Positions 51,357 to 62,409 of a stretch of 64,000 nt of DNA are shown one piece after another. Position 1 is the stretch's first letter, and each line of letters begins with the position of its first letter. Location: the NCBI GenBank assembly GCA_905250025.1, contig CAJNOJ010000024.1:434001-498000 (forward strand), in the 5' to 3' direction. Made by a program: the position numbers and the translations under genes. The notes beneath the pieces were generated by a model. The model was given only the letters and a program-made list of their open reading frames with translations. It made no database searches and was not told the origin of the DNA. Origin of the DNA: Adineta ricciae. Taxonomy: Eukaryota; Rotifera; Eurotatoria; Adinetida; Adinetidae.

Positions 51357-54300
51357 CGTCATTGAAAGAGTGGAAGAGATAAAATAGGCGAGTCAATTCT
51401 GGTATAAATACGTATTGTTGTCAAACAGAAGAATTTTGTATATTTCTCACTTGTCACAATACTCGCCTTCTTCTTTTGGGATATCTGACGCTTGTCATAG
51501 GCAGACGTTGCAGAACACAAAATGATGAAGATCTAAGAGTTCGCCTCGAGTATTCCAGCATCAAATACTGCTTTCGCTAACGAGTATGATGGATGTAAGA
51601 TGGAGATTACGATTCGCATGTCTTAATTTCGATTGTTAGGATCATTTCCAAGAAAAAAGCATATACATATCTAACTGCTAGAGACAGCGAGAGAAAAGAA
51701 GGATAGATTCCGTGCGCGCTTATAGATGAGAAAGAGGAAGCGAGAAGAAAAGCCTGAAGACCTCTTCTTTTTCTCATCTATTTGATCATTTATGGAGCAA
51801 CAAAGACAGGAAATCTCGTCGAGAAATACTCCTAATAGTTTGGACTTTTACTTACTTGTTGATATTATTTAAGTATCTATGGTATGATGTTTTCTATCTG
51901 TAATCTGTCGAAGCCTTAAAACTCTATCTCATTAAGAAAACGAGGACAATGTCAGTTGTTTTTATCACGTCTCTTATGCAAACTCGGATGTGTTTTCACC
52001 GAAATGAATCAGTAGTAGTTAACACTTCGACCTTTTGTGTGTTTCTTACTTCATATTATAGAAATTGTTCTTAAAACGAAATCAGTCGTTCTTCCCGATA
52101 TCATTACACATCCTTTTCCTTTTCAAGTTGCTTTTTCCGTCAATCAATCAAAATCCGTATGACTAAATCTTTTTCTTCTTCGCTCTACTCTGTAAGTATC
52201 AATACAAAACGGCTGGTTTTAAAGAATACTTCTCTGGACAATAATATTCATGATAGTAAGCATGTGAATAATAGAAGTGCAGAAGAGGAAGTCGAAAAAT
52301 TCATAAATATCCTCATCACAGTCGAGATTGACTTTTCTTGACTATCTTGCTCCTTCTGCATACATACTCTTCAAACTGGGAATGGAAAGCCAACAATCCA
52401 TAATTCCTTGTTCTTTTATTTGGCCTTCCTTATTATGATGATTTCTAATCTATGTGAAAACATGAAAACTTATCTATAAGAACATATTTGTATTTAATCA
52501 GAATACAAAAGAAGAGAAAAGACCATGTATACGGACGACGAATTAATGTAAGTATTTTACTGAATCAGTAAAGCGTGAGCTAGACATCCTGTCTTGATTT
52601 GTTTAATGAATATTTCTATACGAATAAATCACGTTCGGACGCATTATGTCGAGGTAGGTGTGCGCCATTCAATTAGGTTGACTGAATAAGAAAAGAAGCA
52701 CAACAGGTTTCATTGATGTTGACCAAGACGCTTTTTTTTTCTGTTTCGTCAACTTCTCATTGAATGCTATAATCTTTTTAGAAACTGTTTCGTTCTGACA
52801 GTTCTGAGTGCATCCGTCACGTCCAAATCTGTTTTCGCTAGTCTTCTTTGTAAAAAATAGTCGAGTGATTGTTCGTTTCAGTCCATCACGAATGACATCG
52901 ACATAGACAAAGCTGAACAAAGGAGAACTTGAGAAGGTTTTTCCCAAACAATACTGGCTGAAGATTCAGTTTCCAGCATGGATGCAAATATTGATGAAAC
53001 CAAGTAAAAATCATCTTGTTTTTGCTTCCTACATTGCAATTAGTCACATCGAGCGAGGGGATATAAAGACTGTTCTGACCTATTTGTATACACTGTAAAT
53101 GAAAATCAGATAGAGATTGAATAAGCGATAACACTTATTGGGCTGTAAGTTTGTTTATTATTTCTCTATCGATGGGTCTATATTAGACATTGATAGACAT
53201 TAATTATCTACAAACAGAAAGCAAAAGAGTATGACAATAGCAGAATGTTATGGGCTAACCTTCTATGACTCTGTAAAAAAACAAACATTCACACCTCAAT
53301 CTAGTTATGTCCTTTGAGGAGAAAAGCTCGAATCTCACTGAATTTTCAAGGTGACAACTTGTCGAACTTCTTTTAGATGACGTAAATATCTTTGACATAT
53401 TCTTTTTCCTGTTTGTCTATCGCTATCTGATTTTATCCTCCGACATCTTTCCGCACTAACATCGCCGCTCGAAATATCAGTCTATTACGAGATTGTTTAC
53501 ATCGAAAAAGAATTACGACATAGAATTGACTAGAACATTCAGATAGTACTTCCGCAGTAGAAGTTTTCTTTTCACAAAAGCAAACTCCGCACTTCTCTTC
53601 TTCTCATGCCTAATTCTAGTTCAATGGTGGATCTACGCAGAAAGAAGATCAGTGTACACGTCGATGCACAGCGAACGAGAATAAATGAGCTACCTAACAT
53701 ACTTGATGCTGCTCGTAGATGAAATGCTTGATTGTTAATTGTATTAATGAGATCTCTGATGGGAAAAGATAACATTAGTGTATTTACTTCCGAAGTAACG
53801 CATTGATGACTGATAGAAAACATTGTTTATCTCATCCATCAATAGACTCCATCGGCAACCTTCTTCTAGATTTCATCAGTCGTAATCGAATATTTTCGTC
53901 TCATGCATGTATCCGTATCGAGTATGATTCATTTTCAATTGTGTATAGTCACTTAAATGACAAGTGTTATCAGATACTCGATGTTCTGGATCATCAACAA
54001 CGTTGACGCCAATGGGCATGTTAAATAAATCTCTCACGTATGCCTATATACATACATACATAAGTGTATTTTGTCTCTAATGTGACGTGCGAAACAGAAA
54101 CTGACGAGTAGGTTTGTCTTTTGAATAATTTATTCTTCTAAATTATTAACCATTGTTAAGAATAGAAGGAGAAATTGAATAATCAAGCTTATTTGTTCAT
54201 ATATCAAATGACAGAATTACACATAGATAACATCAATAGAAGTCTTTCTTTTCTGTGACTTTTATTATTAGATAGACGTTGTCGATAGTTTACTGTGTAT

Positions 54301-55109
54301 TGATAGATGATTGTTATTAGAGGTTGTGAACGTTGTGAATTGAATTAACCTAGAGAAAAAGAACATCTCTTCGGAAAATCAGATTCATTTGAAGTTTCAC
54401 ACGTTTACAGTCGATGTTCAAAAAAGAAACAATCTTTTCTTTTCTTTCGTATTCCTCTCCTCATCTTTCTTTCTCTGCTTTTCCTCCATCGCCACGTCAA
54501 TTTGATCATGTCTGACATTCCTTAGACATAAGGAAAAGAAAACTGAAGAAATTCATACGCTATATAGTAATTTATTGTCTCTTTTATCGGACGAAGCGAA
54601 TCATTTCATTTGTTAGATTATATATGCACGTTTATTGAAGAGTTTTGCCGACATGAAATGTATCTCTATTTGTTTAGGCGAGATATGACGAGAAAGAGAA
54701 AGAAAGCCTTCCGCGAAGGTGCACCGAATCTACACATAGTTAGAGGAAGCGAATGAATATGTTAAAAGAAAAAGGTAATATGATTTATATGCTAATTATC
54801 ACTTCCTCTTCATCCCAACAAACCTGAAAAACCCTGCCGACGAAGATATTCCTTTGTTTATTTGTGGATTTATAGGAAAGAAATTAGTGCGTTGGTGAGC
54901 ATCTGACTTTCTTATCTCCCACTAATTCTTGTCTATTCAATGATCATGCATTAATACCTTTCTGCAACATGGAATACTTCTTCAACACGAAGATAATAGG
55001 AGAACATTGAGTAAAATCTCTCGGATGTTTTATTTTTAGACAATGGTTTGATTTCACTTCAAGCACCAACTACACACGAAGTCTGCTGTTTCCCATCGAT
55101 TTTGATACA

Positions 55110-56568
55110 ATGGTACTTTCAGACAATCAAACGGTGACAACCACAGACACGCACGGTGTCATCACACTTCCAGGCGATCTACATTGGTATCCATTCTATC
55201 CTGGCCAATGTCCTCCGCCATACTATGTCATTCTCCAAGGTGTATGTGCGCCATTGATTATTATTATATCGACTGTTTTGAATTCGCTGATTGCTGTTGT
55301 TTTATTACAAAAACATCTTCGTTCACCAACAAATATTCTTCTTCTCGCGATTGCACTTTACGATACATTGACAGGACTTTTTCCGTTTCCAGCTTATATC
55401 TTCGTTTTCACATTTCGACAATGTAATGATTATATCCCATTCAATTACGGATGGTTTCATCGAATAAATCACGATGTGCTTCCATTCATTTTTCATACGT
55501 GCTCGATTTGGGTAAGATGCTTTCGTCGTAATTTGTTTATTTGATCTATTTATTCTAGGTGACAGTTGTATTAGCCATTCAACGATATATCTATGTATGT
55601 CATTCAGAGAAGGCCAAACAATGGTGTACGGTACCTATGGCGCTAAAAGCAATTGCATGTGTCAATATTTTAGCATTAATTGTAGCAATTCCGATGTTTA
55701 TTGAGGGCACATTTCATGCTGTGCCAGTTCGTTCATTGTTAGATCCGAAGAAAGTTTTCAATGCGTGCAGTGTGCGCGACTATTCCGAAGATGAACGATA
55801 TCGAACATTATTTTCTATCTACTCACTTATTCGTGCATTATTAATCAACGTTGGTCCTTGTACCATCCTTGTTATATTCAATGCTATACTTGTCGAGCGT
55901 ATGAGAGAAGCAAAACAAAACCGAGATAAGCTCATCCGAAGACGTAGCTATGAATCACGAGCACAAGAACAAACCAATGTTACATTCATGCTTGTACGTA
56001 GATGAAATTGAAAAATCATACATCCATCAACGTTGATGATTTGTTTTAGATCATTGTCGTAACATTGTTCTTGATTGTGGAAATTCCCATGGCTATCTAT
56101 ATTATAGTTACAGCTATTTTGAGATTGTTTCAATCATCATTTTTGCAAAACTTCCTTCAATTTGCTGTACAACTGCTGAATTTTGCTGTTCTACTTTCAT
56201 ACCCCATAAACTTCTTTATCTATTGTCGCATGTCACGTGCATTTCGTGATGCTTTTACTCGATTACTCTGTGCATCATTATTCAATAGTCGACAGGAACG
56301 TTTACAATCAATTGCAGCACCCTTACTTGGCAAAAAATGCGTTGTAGTTACCAACAACATCGAATTCAAAATGGCCAACGCCGAAACTACAATCCATGCA
56401 TCCTCTGTGATAATAAAATCTGCAAGCAATGACATACCGATGACAACACTAACACCTCAAAATAATCATGATTTGAAGACAAACACCACGGGTTCTGGAG
56501 AAAAAGCACGTGTGTCGTTCAGTGATGAAGTTAACCAATTGCCTGACATGGAACTATCTGATATTTAA
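55110..56568 (+). CDS. Rhodopsin-class peptide GPCR, sex-peptide/MIP-receptor-like
   Basis: Exons 55110-55511, 55559-55993 and 56050-56568 join in frame to 451 residues with seven hydrophobic segments. TM1 has LNSLIAVVLLQKH, TM2 NILLLAIALYDTLTGL, and TM3 ends VTVVLAIQRYIYVCH, where QRY replaces DRY. TM6 is TLFLIVEIPMAIYIIV and TM7 LLNFAVLLSYPINFFIYCRM. The pattern AIQRYIYVCH plus YPINFFIYC is characteristic of the insect sex peptide/myoinhibitory peptide receptor group, as I recall it. The N-terminus has an NQT glycosylation site. The frame stays open upstream of the ATG through an NYT site to an acceptor (TATTTTTAG) at 55039, so a longer N-terminus from an upstream exon is likely. The ligand is not known. 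Confidence 0.85.
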
Positions 56569-57291
56569 CGAATATTGTTTGTTTTTATGTAATAGACGAC
56601 AAGTGCAACCGAATAGAACAAAAGAGTTTGAAGATGATCTGCTTTTCTTCTCGTGACAAATCGTTTCGAGTAGGCCAAGTTGACCGTATATGAAAGTTAC
56701 ACAAATGAGAAACGAGGTAATATAAAAAAGAAATCGAAGCCCATTTCCTGAACTTTTTTGCACGAGTTTAGTTTACTTCAACAATTTACTTCCGTTTTCC
56801 ATGTACTCAAATTTCTCAATGTCATTTTGACTACCAGCATCAAGCCGGGTTTTTCTTCACCGTCAGTCAATACTCTGTTTCTAGAATAACAACTAGTAAT
56901 ACGAACGCTGTTATCATATTTTACTCATCAGAGTATTAACTGGAGAGTGAATCTTTCGAGTTTCTTGTTTAAGTCCAAGTTCCAATAATAACAGCTTATC
57001 TTGATGATGACAACTGAGCTGATTCCATTTGTAGACTGGTCTAATTAAGAACTATGACTTTCTCTTAGATATTAATAGACTTTATGTGTGCGTGCGTTGA
57101 CTCGAATGGAATCTGTATCAACAGAGTATTGAATTTCTTTTTTAATTGACTGGGAAATGATGTAACTGCATGTGAAGAACATTTTGTAGTTTATTGCCAC
57201 TGAAGATTGTTACATCACAAATCAAAATATGACAGCAAATGAATGATTAAGATGTATTAGAAAACGTGTTTGAATAATTTAGTTTGTTTTG
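56569..57291. other. Convergent spacer, no gene
   Basis: 723 AT-rich bases between the GPCR stop and the AEP transaminase stop. No convincing reading frame or repeat. Confidence 0.5.
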
Positions 57292-58880
57292 TTATTGGTT
57301 ATTATCATTCTTTAACGGTAAATTGATGCCCATTTCTTGGCAAACGTCTTTGATTGATTCAGCTAAGATTTCCATATCTTTGACAAATAGACGACCGATA
57401 TTTCCAATGCGAAAACAATCTGTTACAGTTGTCTTTCCCGGATAAATCAATTGATCTGAAATGGAAACGATTCACAATCTAGTGATACGATAGAGAGAGA
57501 GAAAAAGAATTCTACCTTTTTTGCTCAATTTCTGATAAAAACTTTCGAAATTAAATGGTGCGGGTGGATAATAATACGATGTGATGATATAAGTCTGATA
57601 TTCCGGTTTAATCAATTCAACAAAGCCGAAACTACGCATCAGTTCTCGGATACGTTTATTATTTTCTTGATATCTAATATGAGAAGGAATGACAAGCGAT
57701 TAGTGAAGAATATTGTCGATGATACTAACCGTTTTCCTCGTCCTTGCACGCCACCTTCTTCATCTAGCTCATCCAGAGCTTGTTTAAAAGCAAGAATCGT
57801 ATGCGTTGGAGCTATATGAATGACACCGACCTAGTTTTAGTGATCAAATTCGAGTTGCATTCTTTTACATACGTGTAAAACGAAACTGTTTACTCTGTTC
57901 CATGTACACATATTGATCGTAAAGATCAAGTACCAAGCTGCGCGCTTGGCCTGAATGAAAATTCGCATTTGATACAGTCGACCATATCGGTAGTACTTAA
58001 TCTCACCTTGACATTTAAGTAAATGCTGCTTTTTGGAGATAACGAACGAAAATCCAGGTACTCCTTCGATACATTTGTTCGCTGAACTGATAATGTAGGT
58101 GATATGTCCATTACGAAGACTAACAGGCACAGCACCGAATGCGCTCATTGAATCCACGATATACACAGTTGATCCTAAATGAAGTGAACTTGTTTCTTGA
58201 TGGTAGAATAGATTCGAACAAACCTTTTTCAGCACCATGATCATGAACTAATTGACCAATCTCATCGATAGGATTCAATATTCCCGAGCTTGTCTCACAA
58301 TGGATGATAGCGACATGAGTATAGCGATTGGATTTTAATTTCTCGGCAACTTGATCAGCTTGAACGCGTTCAGTTTCGCCAAACGAAAGAACGTCATGAG
58401 GAATATTCAGTGTTCGACAAATTTTAACCATTCGCTGACCATAAGCACCATTTTCGATAATTAAAACCTGACAAAAAGAGTGAGAAATACCGAATCAAAT
58501 TGCATTCAATTACCTTCGCATCTTGTTGAGGAACGGATGTTGAAAACGTTGCTTCGACTGCATATGATCCACTTCCTTGCAGAAGGACAGCTGTGTAATC
58601 GTCTGCTGATGCATCTGTAACCATCGAGAAAACGATATTGTGAAAATTTGCTTGAAGAATGCTTACTCACCTGCTAAATGAAGTAGCTTCTCACGAATAT
58701 ACGCAACGATATTCAGAAACACTGTGTCGCGTGAACCTAAATCATGCAACATTGCTTTTTTCACTGTTAAGCTAGTCGTCAGTGGACCCGGCGTAAATAA
58801 TTTCGCATCATTCTCTACGCAATACAAAGAAAAATTGACCGTTTTTCTTTGTAAATCGATCAGTTACCTTTGAGTTCCAT
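57292..58880 (-). CDS. 2-aminoethylphosphonate:pyruvate transaminase (PhnW type)
   Basis: PLP enzyme of fold type I that converts 2-aminoethylphosphonate and pyruvate to phosphonoacetaldehyde and alanine. The first exon is only 13 bases (58868-58880), joined at 58814 to give [20 protein letters not shown]. Next are [94 protein letters not shown] and [20 protein letters not shown], where the Lys of SANK binds PLP. The end is [20 protein letters not shown] and a short tail. LTPGPLTTS and [11 protein letters not shown] strongly favour PhnW over alanine-glyoxylate transaminase. About nine short introns, so it is fully adapted to this genome. PhnW-like enzymes are mostly bacterial; whether this is inherited or acquired needs a tree. 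Confidence 0.88.
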
Positions 58881-59045
58881 TGTCTGTACAAGATAGATGA
58901 CGAAGAAAAGTACTAACTTAGCGTGTTGACCTCCGGTAACTGGGGTGATTCTCTTAGCCAATAGAATTCTGAATAGGCGAACGAAGTAAACAGAAGAAAG
59001 AGAAAAAAATGGGTAATTCTGTGTTCTGTTATTTGCTTATCTCGA
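58881..59045. promoter_or_regulatory. Head-to-head region of AEP transaminase and zinc-finger gene
   Basis: 165 bases between divergent start codons. Inferred shared promoter; no element identified. Confidence 0.4.
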
Positions 59046-59833
59046 ATGGCTGATATAGTTTTGGAATTAGATTTAAGCCAATCAACATTCTTACCTCATT
59101 ATAAAAATTTACTACCCACGTCGAACGCAAATGAAAGCAATTCAACGAAAAAATCGTCGAAACGAAGTTCGTCGTCATATCGAGAACGTTTAGAACGTAT
59201 TAAGAATAATTGTCAATTAATTCGTGAACGACGACGGCGTTGTTCTCTGTTCTCGAATTTACCGATCGAACTTCGTCCAAGTCTATTCCAACAACGCCAT
59301 TATCAATCAGGCGCATTAGAATTGTTGAATATCAGTCCTAATCATTGGCAATCAACCAATGCATTACGTTTGTCTGATGAATATTTATATAAATGTAAAT
59401 ACGCAATGTATGCGACAACAAATCGAAATTTTAAACAGAAAGAATTCTATTTTCTACTCCGAGAACTTTTCTCTTGTTCGGCAACGATAGAAATCGACAG
59501 TAGCAATCAGTCGTATCAATGTCAATTGTGTGATTCAAGTTTTCATTCGGCTGATATATTTCATTTACATTTAAATCGTCGAAGCGTATCCATCCAATAT
59601 CAATGTTTAACATGTCAGTCGTTGATTCAAACCACCAATCCATGTCAAGCCTATTATCATTTATTACTGCATCCGAATTCGACGAAGGAAAAGCGTCTGG
59701 CACATTTGAGCATTAACTGTGATCCAAATACCTCCCTGGTAGGTTGTATTCGCATGTATATGAGCGAATGCAAGTATTTTTTGTTCTTTAGGAATTTATT
59801 GGTGATACATTCACAAAATATTGTGAGAATTAA
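59046..59833 (+). CDS. Zinc-finger protein of unknown role
   Basis: Two exons, 59046-59738 and 59792-59833, give 244 residues ending EFIGDTFTKYCEN. The N-terminal third is basic and Ser-rich (KKSSKRSSSSYRERLERIK), suggesting a nuclear protein. Two C2H2-like units follow: YQCQLCDSSFHSADIFHLHL and YQCLTCQSLIQTTNPCQAYY with two His after it; the spacing is irregular. No family recognised. It is convergent with the p66-like gene, with only 29 bases between stop codons. Confidence 0.65.
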
Positions 59834-59862
59834 TTAAAGCAGTGAATTAGATTTTTAATCGG

Positions 59863-60306
59863 TTATAGATTCTTTCGTTGGTGATAATTTATTTCCAAAT
59901 GACGTTCGCGTTCTTTCGCTTGTAAAAATGCAGACTTCATCGACTGACGGTGCTGTTCTCTAATAAAATTTCTCATTCGAATTTGTTCACAATGATCACA
60001 TAGACAAATCATCTGCCCATTGTCGACAAGTGAATACCACCAATTGACCGTTGAGTCTATACCACAGTTGAAACAAATTTGCGGCATTTGTTGAGTCAAT
60101 TCTGTCGGATGGATATTGTTTCTCAGATAATTTATAACACAGTCTAGACCTTGATGTTCGAGAAAGTCGAGATCTCTTGAGTTTGGTATGAAAGTATTCA
60201 ATGAATTGAAAACGTGAGACGATGATGGCAAGGTTAATAACTGACTTTTCAGTTTTTGTCTTAGTTCAAGACGTTTTTCCATTAATTCATCATCGTTAGT
60301 GATCAT
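59863..60306 (-). CDS. p66/GATAD2-like GATA zinc-finger protein
   Basis: Single exon, 147 residues. The N-terminal helix (DDELMEKRLELRQKLKSQLL) is followed by a GATA-type finger, CFNCGIDSTVNWWYSLVDNG then CLCDHCEQIRMRNF, and EQHRQSMKSAFLQAKERERH. The CxNC...CDHC arrangement followed by this basic helix is the pattern of p66/GATAD2, a NuRD complex subunit. The protein is much shorter than animal p66 and lacks most of its N-terminal part, so it may be a reduced paralogue. The ATG at 60304-60306 was chosen because the longer open frame starts with GTG. It lies 90 bases after the KCNQ stop on the same strand. Confidence 0.65.
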   Translation of the reverse strand: MITNDDELMEKRLELRQKLKSQLLTLPSSSHVFNSLNTFIPNSRDLDFLEHQGLDCVINYLRNNIHPTELTQQMPQICFNCGIDSTVNWWYSLVDNGQMICLCDHCEQIRMRNFIREQHRQSMKSAFLQAKERERHLEINYHQRKNL

Positions 60307-60396
60307 TTCAAGTATTGTCAATGAGAAACTGAATGGCGCCTGTTTGTAAAGTCTCACGTGTATTTGAAGAATATTAGCAGATACAAAAAAAGCATC

Positions 60397-62023
60397 TCAC
60401 TGATTTACTTTCAAAGTTAACGCTAGTTGTTCTAGATAATCTAATTTTGATTCGAATCTGTTGGTTAGTTGTTCGATGGTTTCAATCCGTGCACTTAAAC
60501 TTAATTGACGTTTTTGTTCGTCGGGGAGATATGAGGCGGGCTTAGTGGTGCCCAAAGTCAAGTCGAGACGTCGGTGAATATCGTTGAGCATGATTGATAG
60601 ACGATTATTCATTTGAGTGTTTTCAGTGACCACTTCTTTCAGGTCAATGGGCTGTTTGGCTTGTTGAAACTTCTTGCGTGCGGAAGAATACTTGAGCAAT
60701 CGAAGGATTTTTATTGCTGTTACATAACGTTTTGGTAGATCTTCGATCGACGTGATTGATTTTCGACGAATTTGACTTGGAATCGGTGTTGTTAGTGGAT
60801 TAGTTCGGAATGGGTTCTTTTCGCGTGTTTGACTAGATGTGTATCGATGGAATGGTGGTGCGGAGCTTGGTGGTATGAGTTCATTGACACGTCGTTGCAT
60901 TAATGTGTAGATTTTCCATGTGGCAACAAAACGATCACCTTGCTGAGCACATCGAAATCGCCACCAATTCCGTATAAGACTTGCAGCAGCTGGTACGAGA
61001 CGGTTCAATGCTTCATCACGCTTTTGCTCCTGTACTTTGATCGCCAAACCCTTTATATTAAGAAAGAAACGAGAATCAATAGAAGACAAGTACAATCTAG
61101 CACGTACACTGCCAATTATACCCGCTGGTAGACACCAAAATGCAACACCGAGATAGCAAATTGTTGTTGTTATCATTTTAGCAATGAAAGTTGTGGGATA
61201 GATATCACCGAATCCAATAGTTGTCATCTAAAACGAACAAATTATCGACTCGATTTTCTTTCAGAAGAATCTTAACTGTTATGATTGAGAACCACATGGA
61301 ATCGGCCATGGACTTATATCCTCCTGTGTATGAACTAGCATCCATTGGCTTTTCAGAGATGAACACAAGATAGGCGCCGATGATCAGAAACATGAAACCG
61401 ATAACAATGGTAACCGTTAGTTCTTGACGATGTTTTAAACAGATTTCCTTTAGGATTCGCCACGACGTCAATTGACGATCAACACGTAAGAAGCGAATCA
61501 TCTGTAATGGTGGCAAGTAATCTAATGCAAAGCGAGAAAATTCACCTGTTGTTAAACCAGTGGCCAACAAGTATCCGAAACCACAAAGTGTCAATATATC
61601 GAGCACAATTACTGGTTGAGTGACAAATACCAAACGACCCACCCATGTTCTATACATAGCGAGACAACCTGCTGCCCATATGCGTAATACAAGTTCGTAG
61701 GTGAAGAATATGCAAAGAAACAGTTCACCATAGTACAACGGTGTGCTTAATTTTGTTCGCCATTCGACAATGGTTGAGATTGAACCAAAAACCAGGGATA
61801 TTAATGTTAAAGCAAAGACAAATAAGTGATAGATGAGTGTACGTCTGCCCTCTTGCCTCTCAAGAACGTGATAGACGTCCGCTTTATGAATACGAAAGAT
61901 GGGACAATATCGGGAGAATCCATCAGCAGTATATTCATCGTTCAAATCTAATGTTGCTGAATAAATTGAAATTGCTGAAGGACGTGAAGCCGGGGAAAGT
62001 GTACTCTTCCGTCGAATACTCAT
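60397..62023 (-). CDS. KCNQ (Kv7)-type voltage-gated potassium channel, atypical
   Basis: Exons 61277-62023, 61108-61227 and 60397-61050 give 506 residues. S1-S6 are present: RRTLIYHLFVFALTLISLVF (S1), then S2 with YELVLRIWAAGCLAMYRTWV. The S4 segment is LPPLQMIRFLRVDRQLTSW, and S5 has ELTVTIVIGFMFLIIGAYLV. The filter is TTIGFGD in place of TTIGYGD; S6 has WCLPAGIIGS. Downstream is the KCNQ helix A, AIKVQEQKRDEALNRLVPAA then SLIRNWWRF, and helix B, AIKILRLLKYSSARKKFQQA, which bind calmodulin. A distal coiled coil ends the protein. Compared with KCNQ1, two outer S4 arginines are replaced by Asp and Pro, while a His further in is Arg. The 57-base intron (61051-61107) is in frame and stop-free. 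Confidence 0.9.
61051..61107 (-). other. 57-base in-frame, stop-free intron of the KCNQ gene
   Basis: Donor GGCAGT|GTACGTGC and acceptor ATATAAAG|GGTTTG. Removal gives PAGIIGSGLAIKVQEQ, as in the family; retention would add 19 residues after S6. Confidence 0.65.
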
Positions 62024-62409
62024 CTTTCGACGTGTAATTGTTTTCTTCTCTTCTTTTTATACTGGCATTAAACGAATGATCCTCACGTATGTTGACCTTT
62101 AGTCAAGAATGAATCAAATTCGTGCTAAGATGCATGAGTCTCTTTTTAACAAGAGAACAGGAAAAAAGATCGCTGCCTAGACGAGATTTACTACGAGAAA
62201 TCGAAGAGCTTTGCCAAGAGAGCGGTAGAACTTGATCTTGATTGTCATCGAGTGACCTCTATCTGATCGGAATGTTACACAAACAATCTAGAGACGGTTG
62301 TCATGTAACCATCTGATCGTGTTTTTCTTTCCATGGATGAAATAAATTCCAAAGAAGAGAACAAAACGAATCTTTTCAAAACGTCCATGATATATCATTT
62401 ATCCAAAAA
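62024..62409. promoter_or_regulatory. Head-to-head region of KCNQ and MAPK15
   Basis: 386 bases between divergent start codons. Promoter role inferred by position. Confidence 0.4.

Larger units (their letters stand above)
49632..55109. other. 5.5 kb with no convincing gene
   Basis: The longest gap in an otherwise compact window. It holds simple repeats at 50193-50211 (ATT) and 51311-51356 (CAA/GTA/GCA), many short open stretches without domains, and an open frame at 50327-50677 listed separately. The GPCR frame stays open upstream of its first ATG back to an acceptor at 55039, so a 5' exon and a long first intron may lie here. No transposon coding sequence recognised. Confidence 0.5.

Noticed and set aside
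52669-54006. Several 60-92-codon frames on both strands in the gene-poor region.
   Set aside because: No domains, no consistent splice joins, and chance open frames of this size are common in 5 kb.
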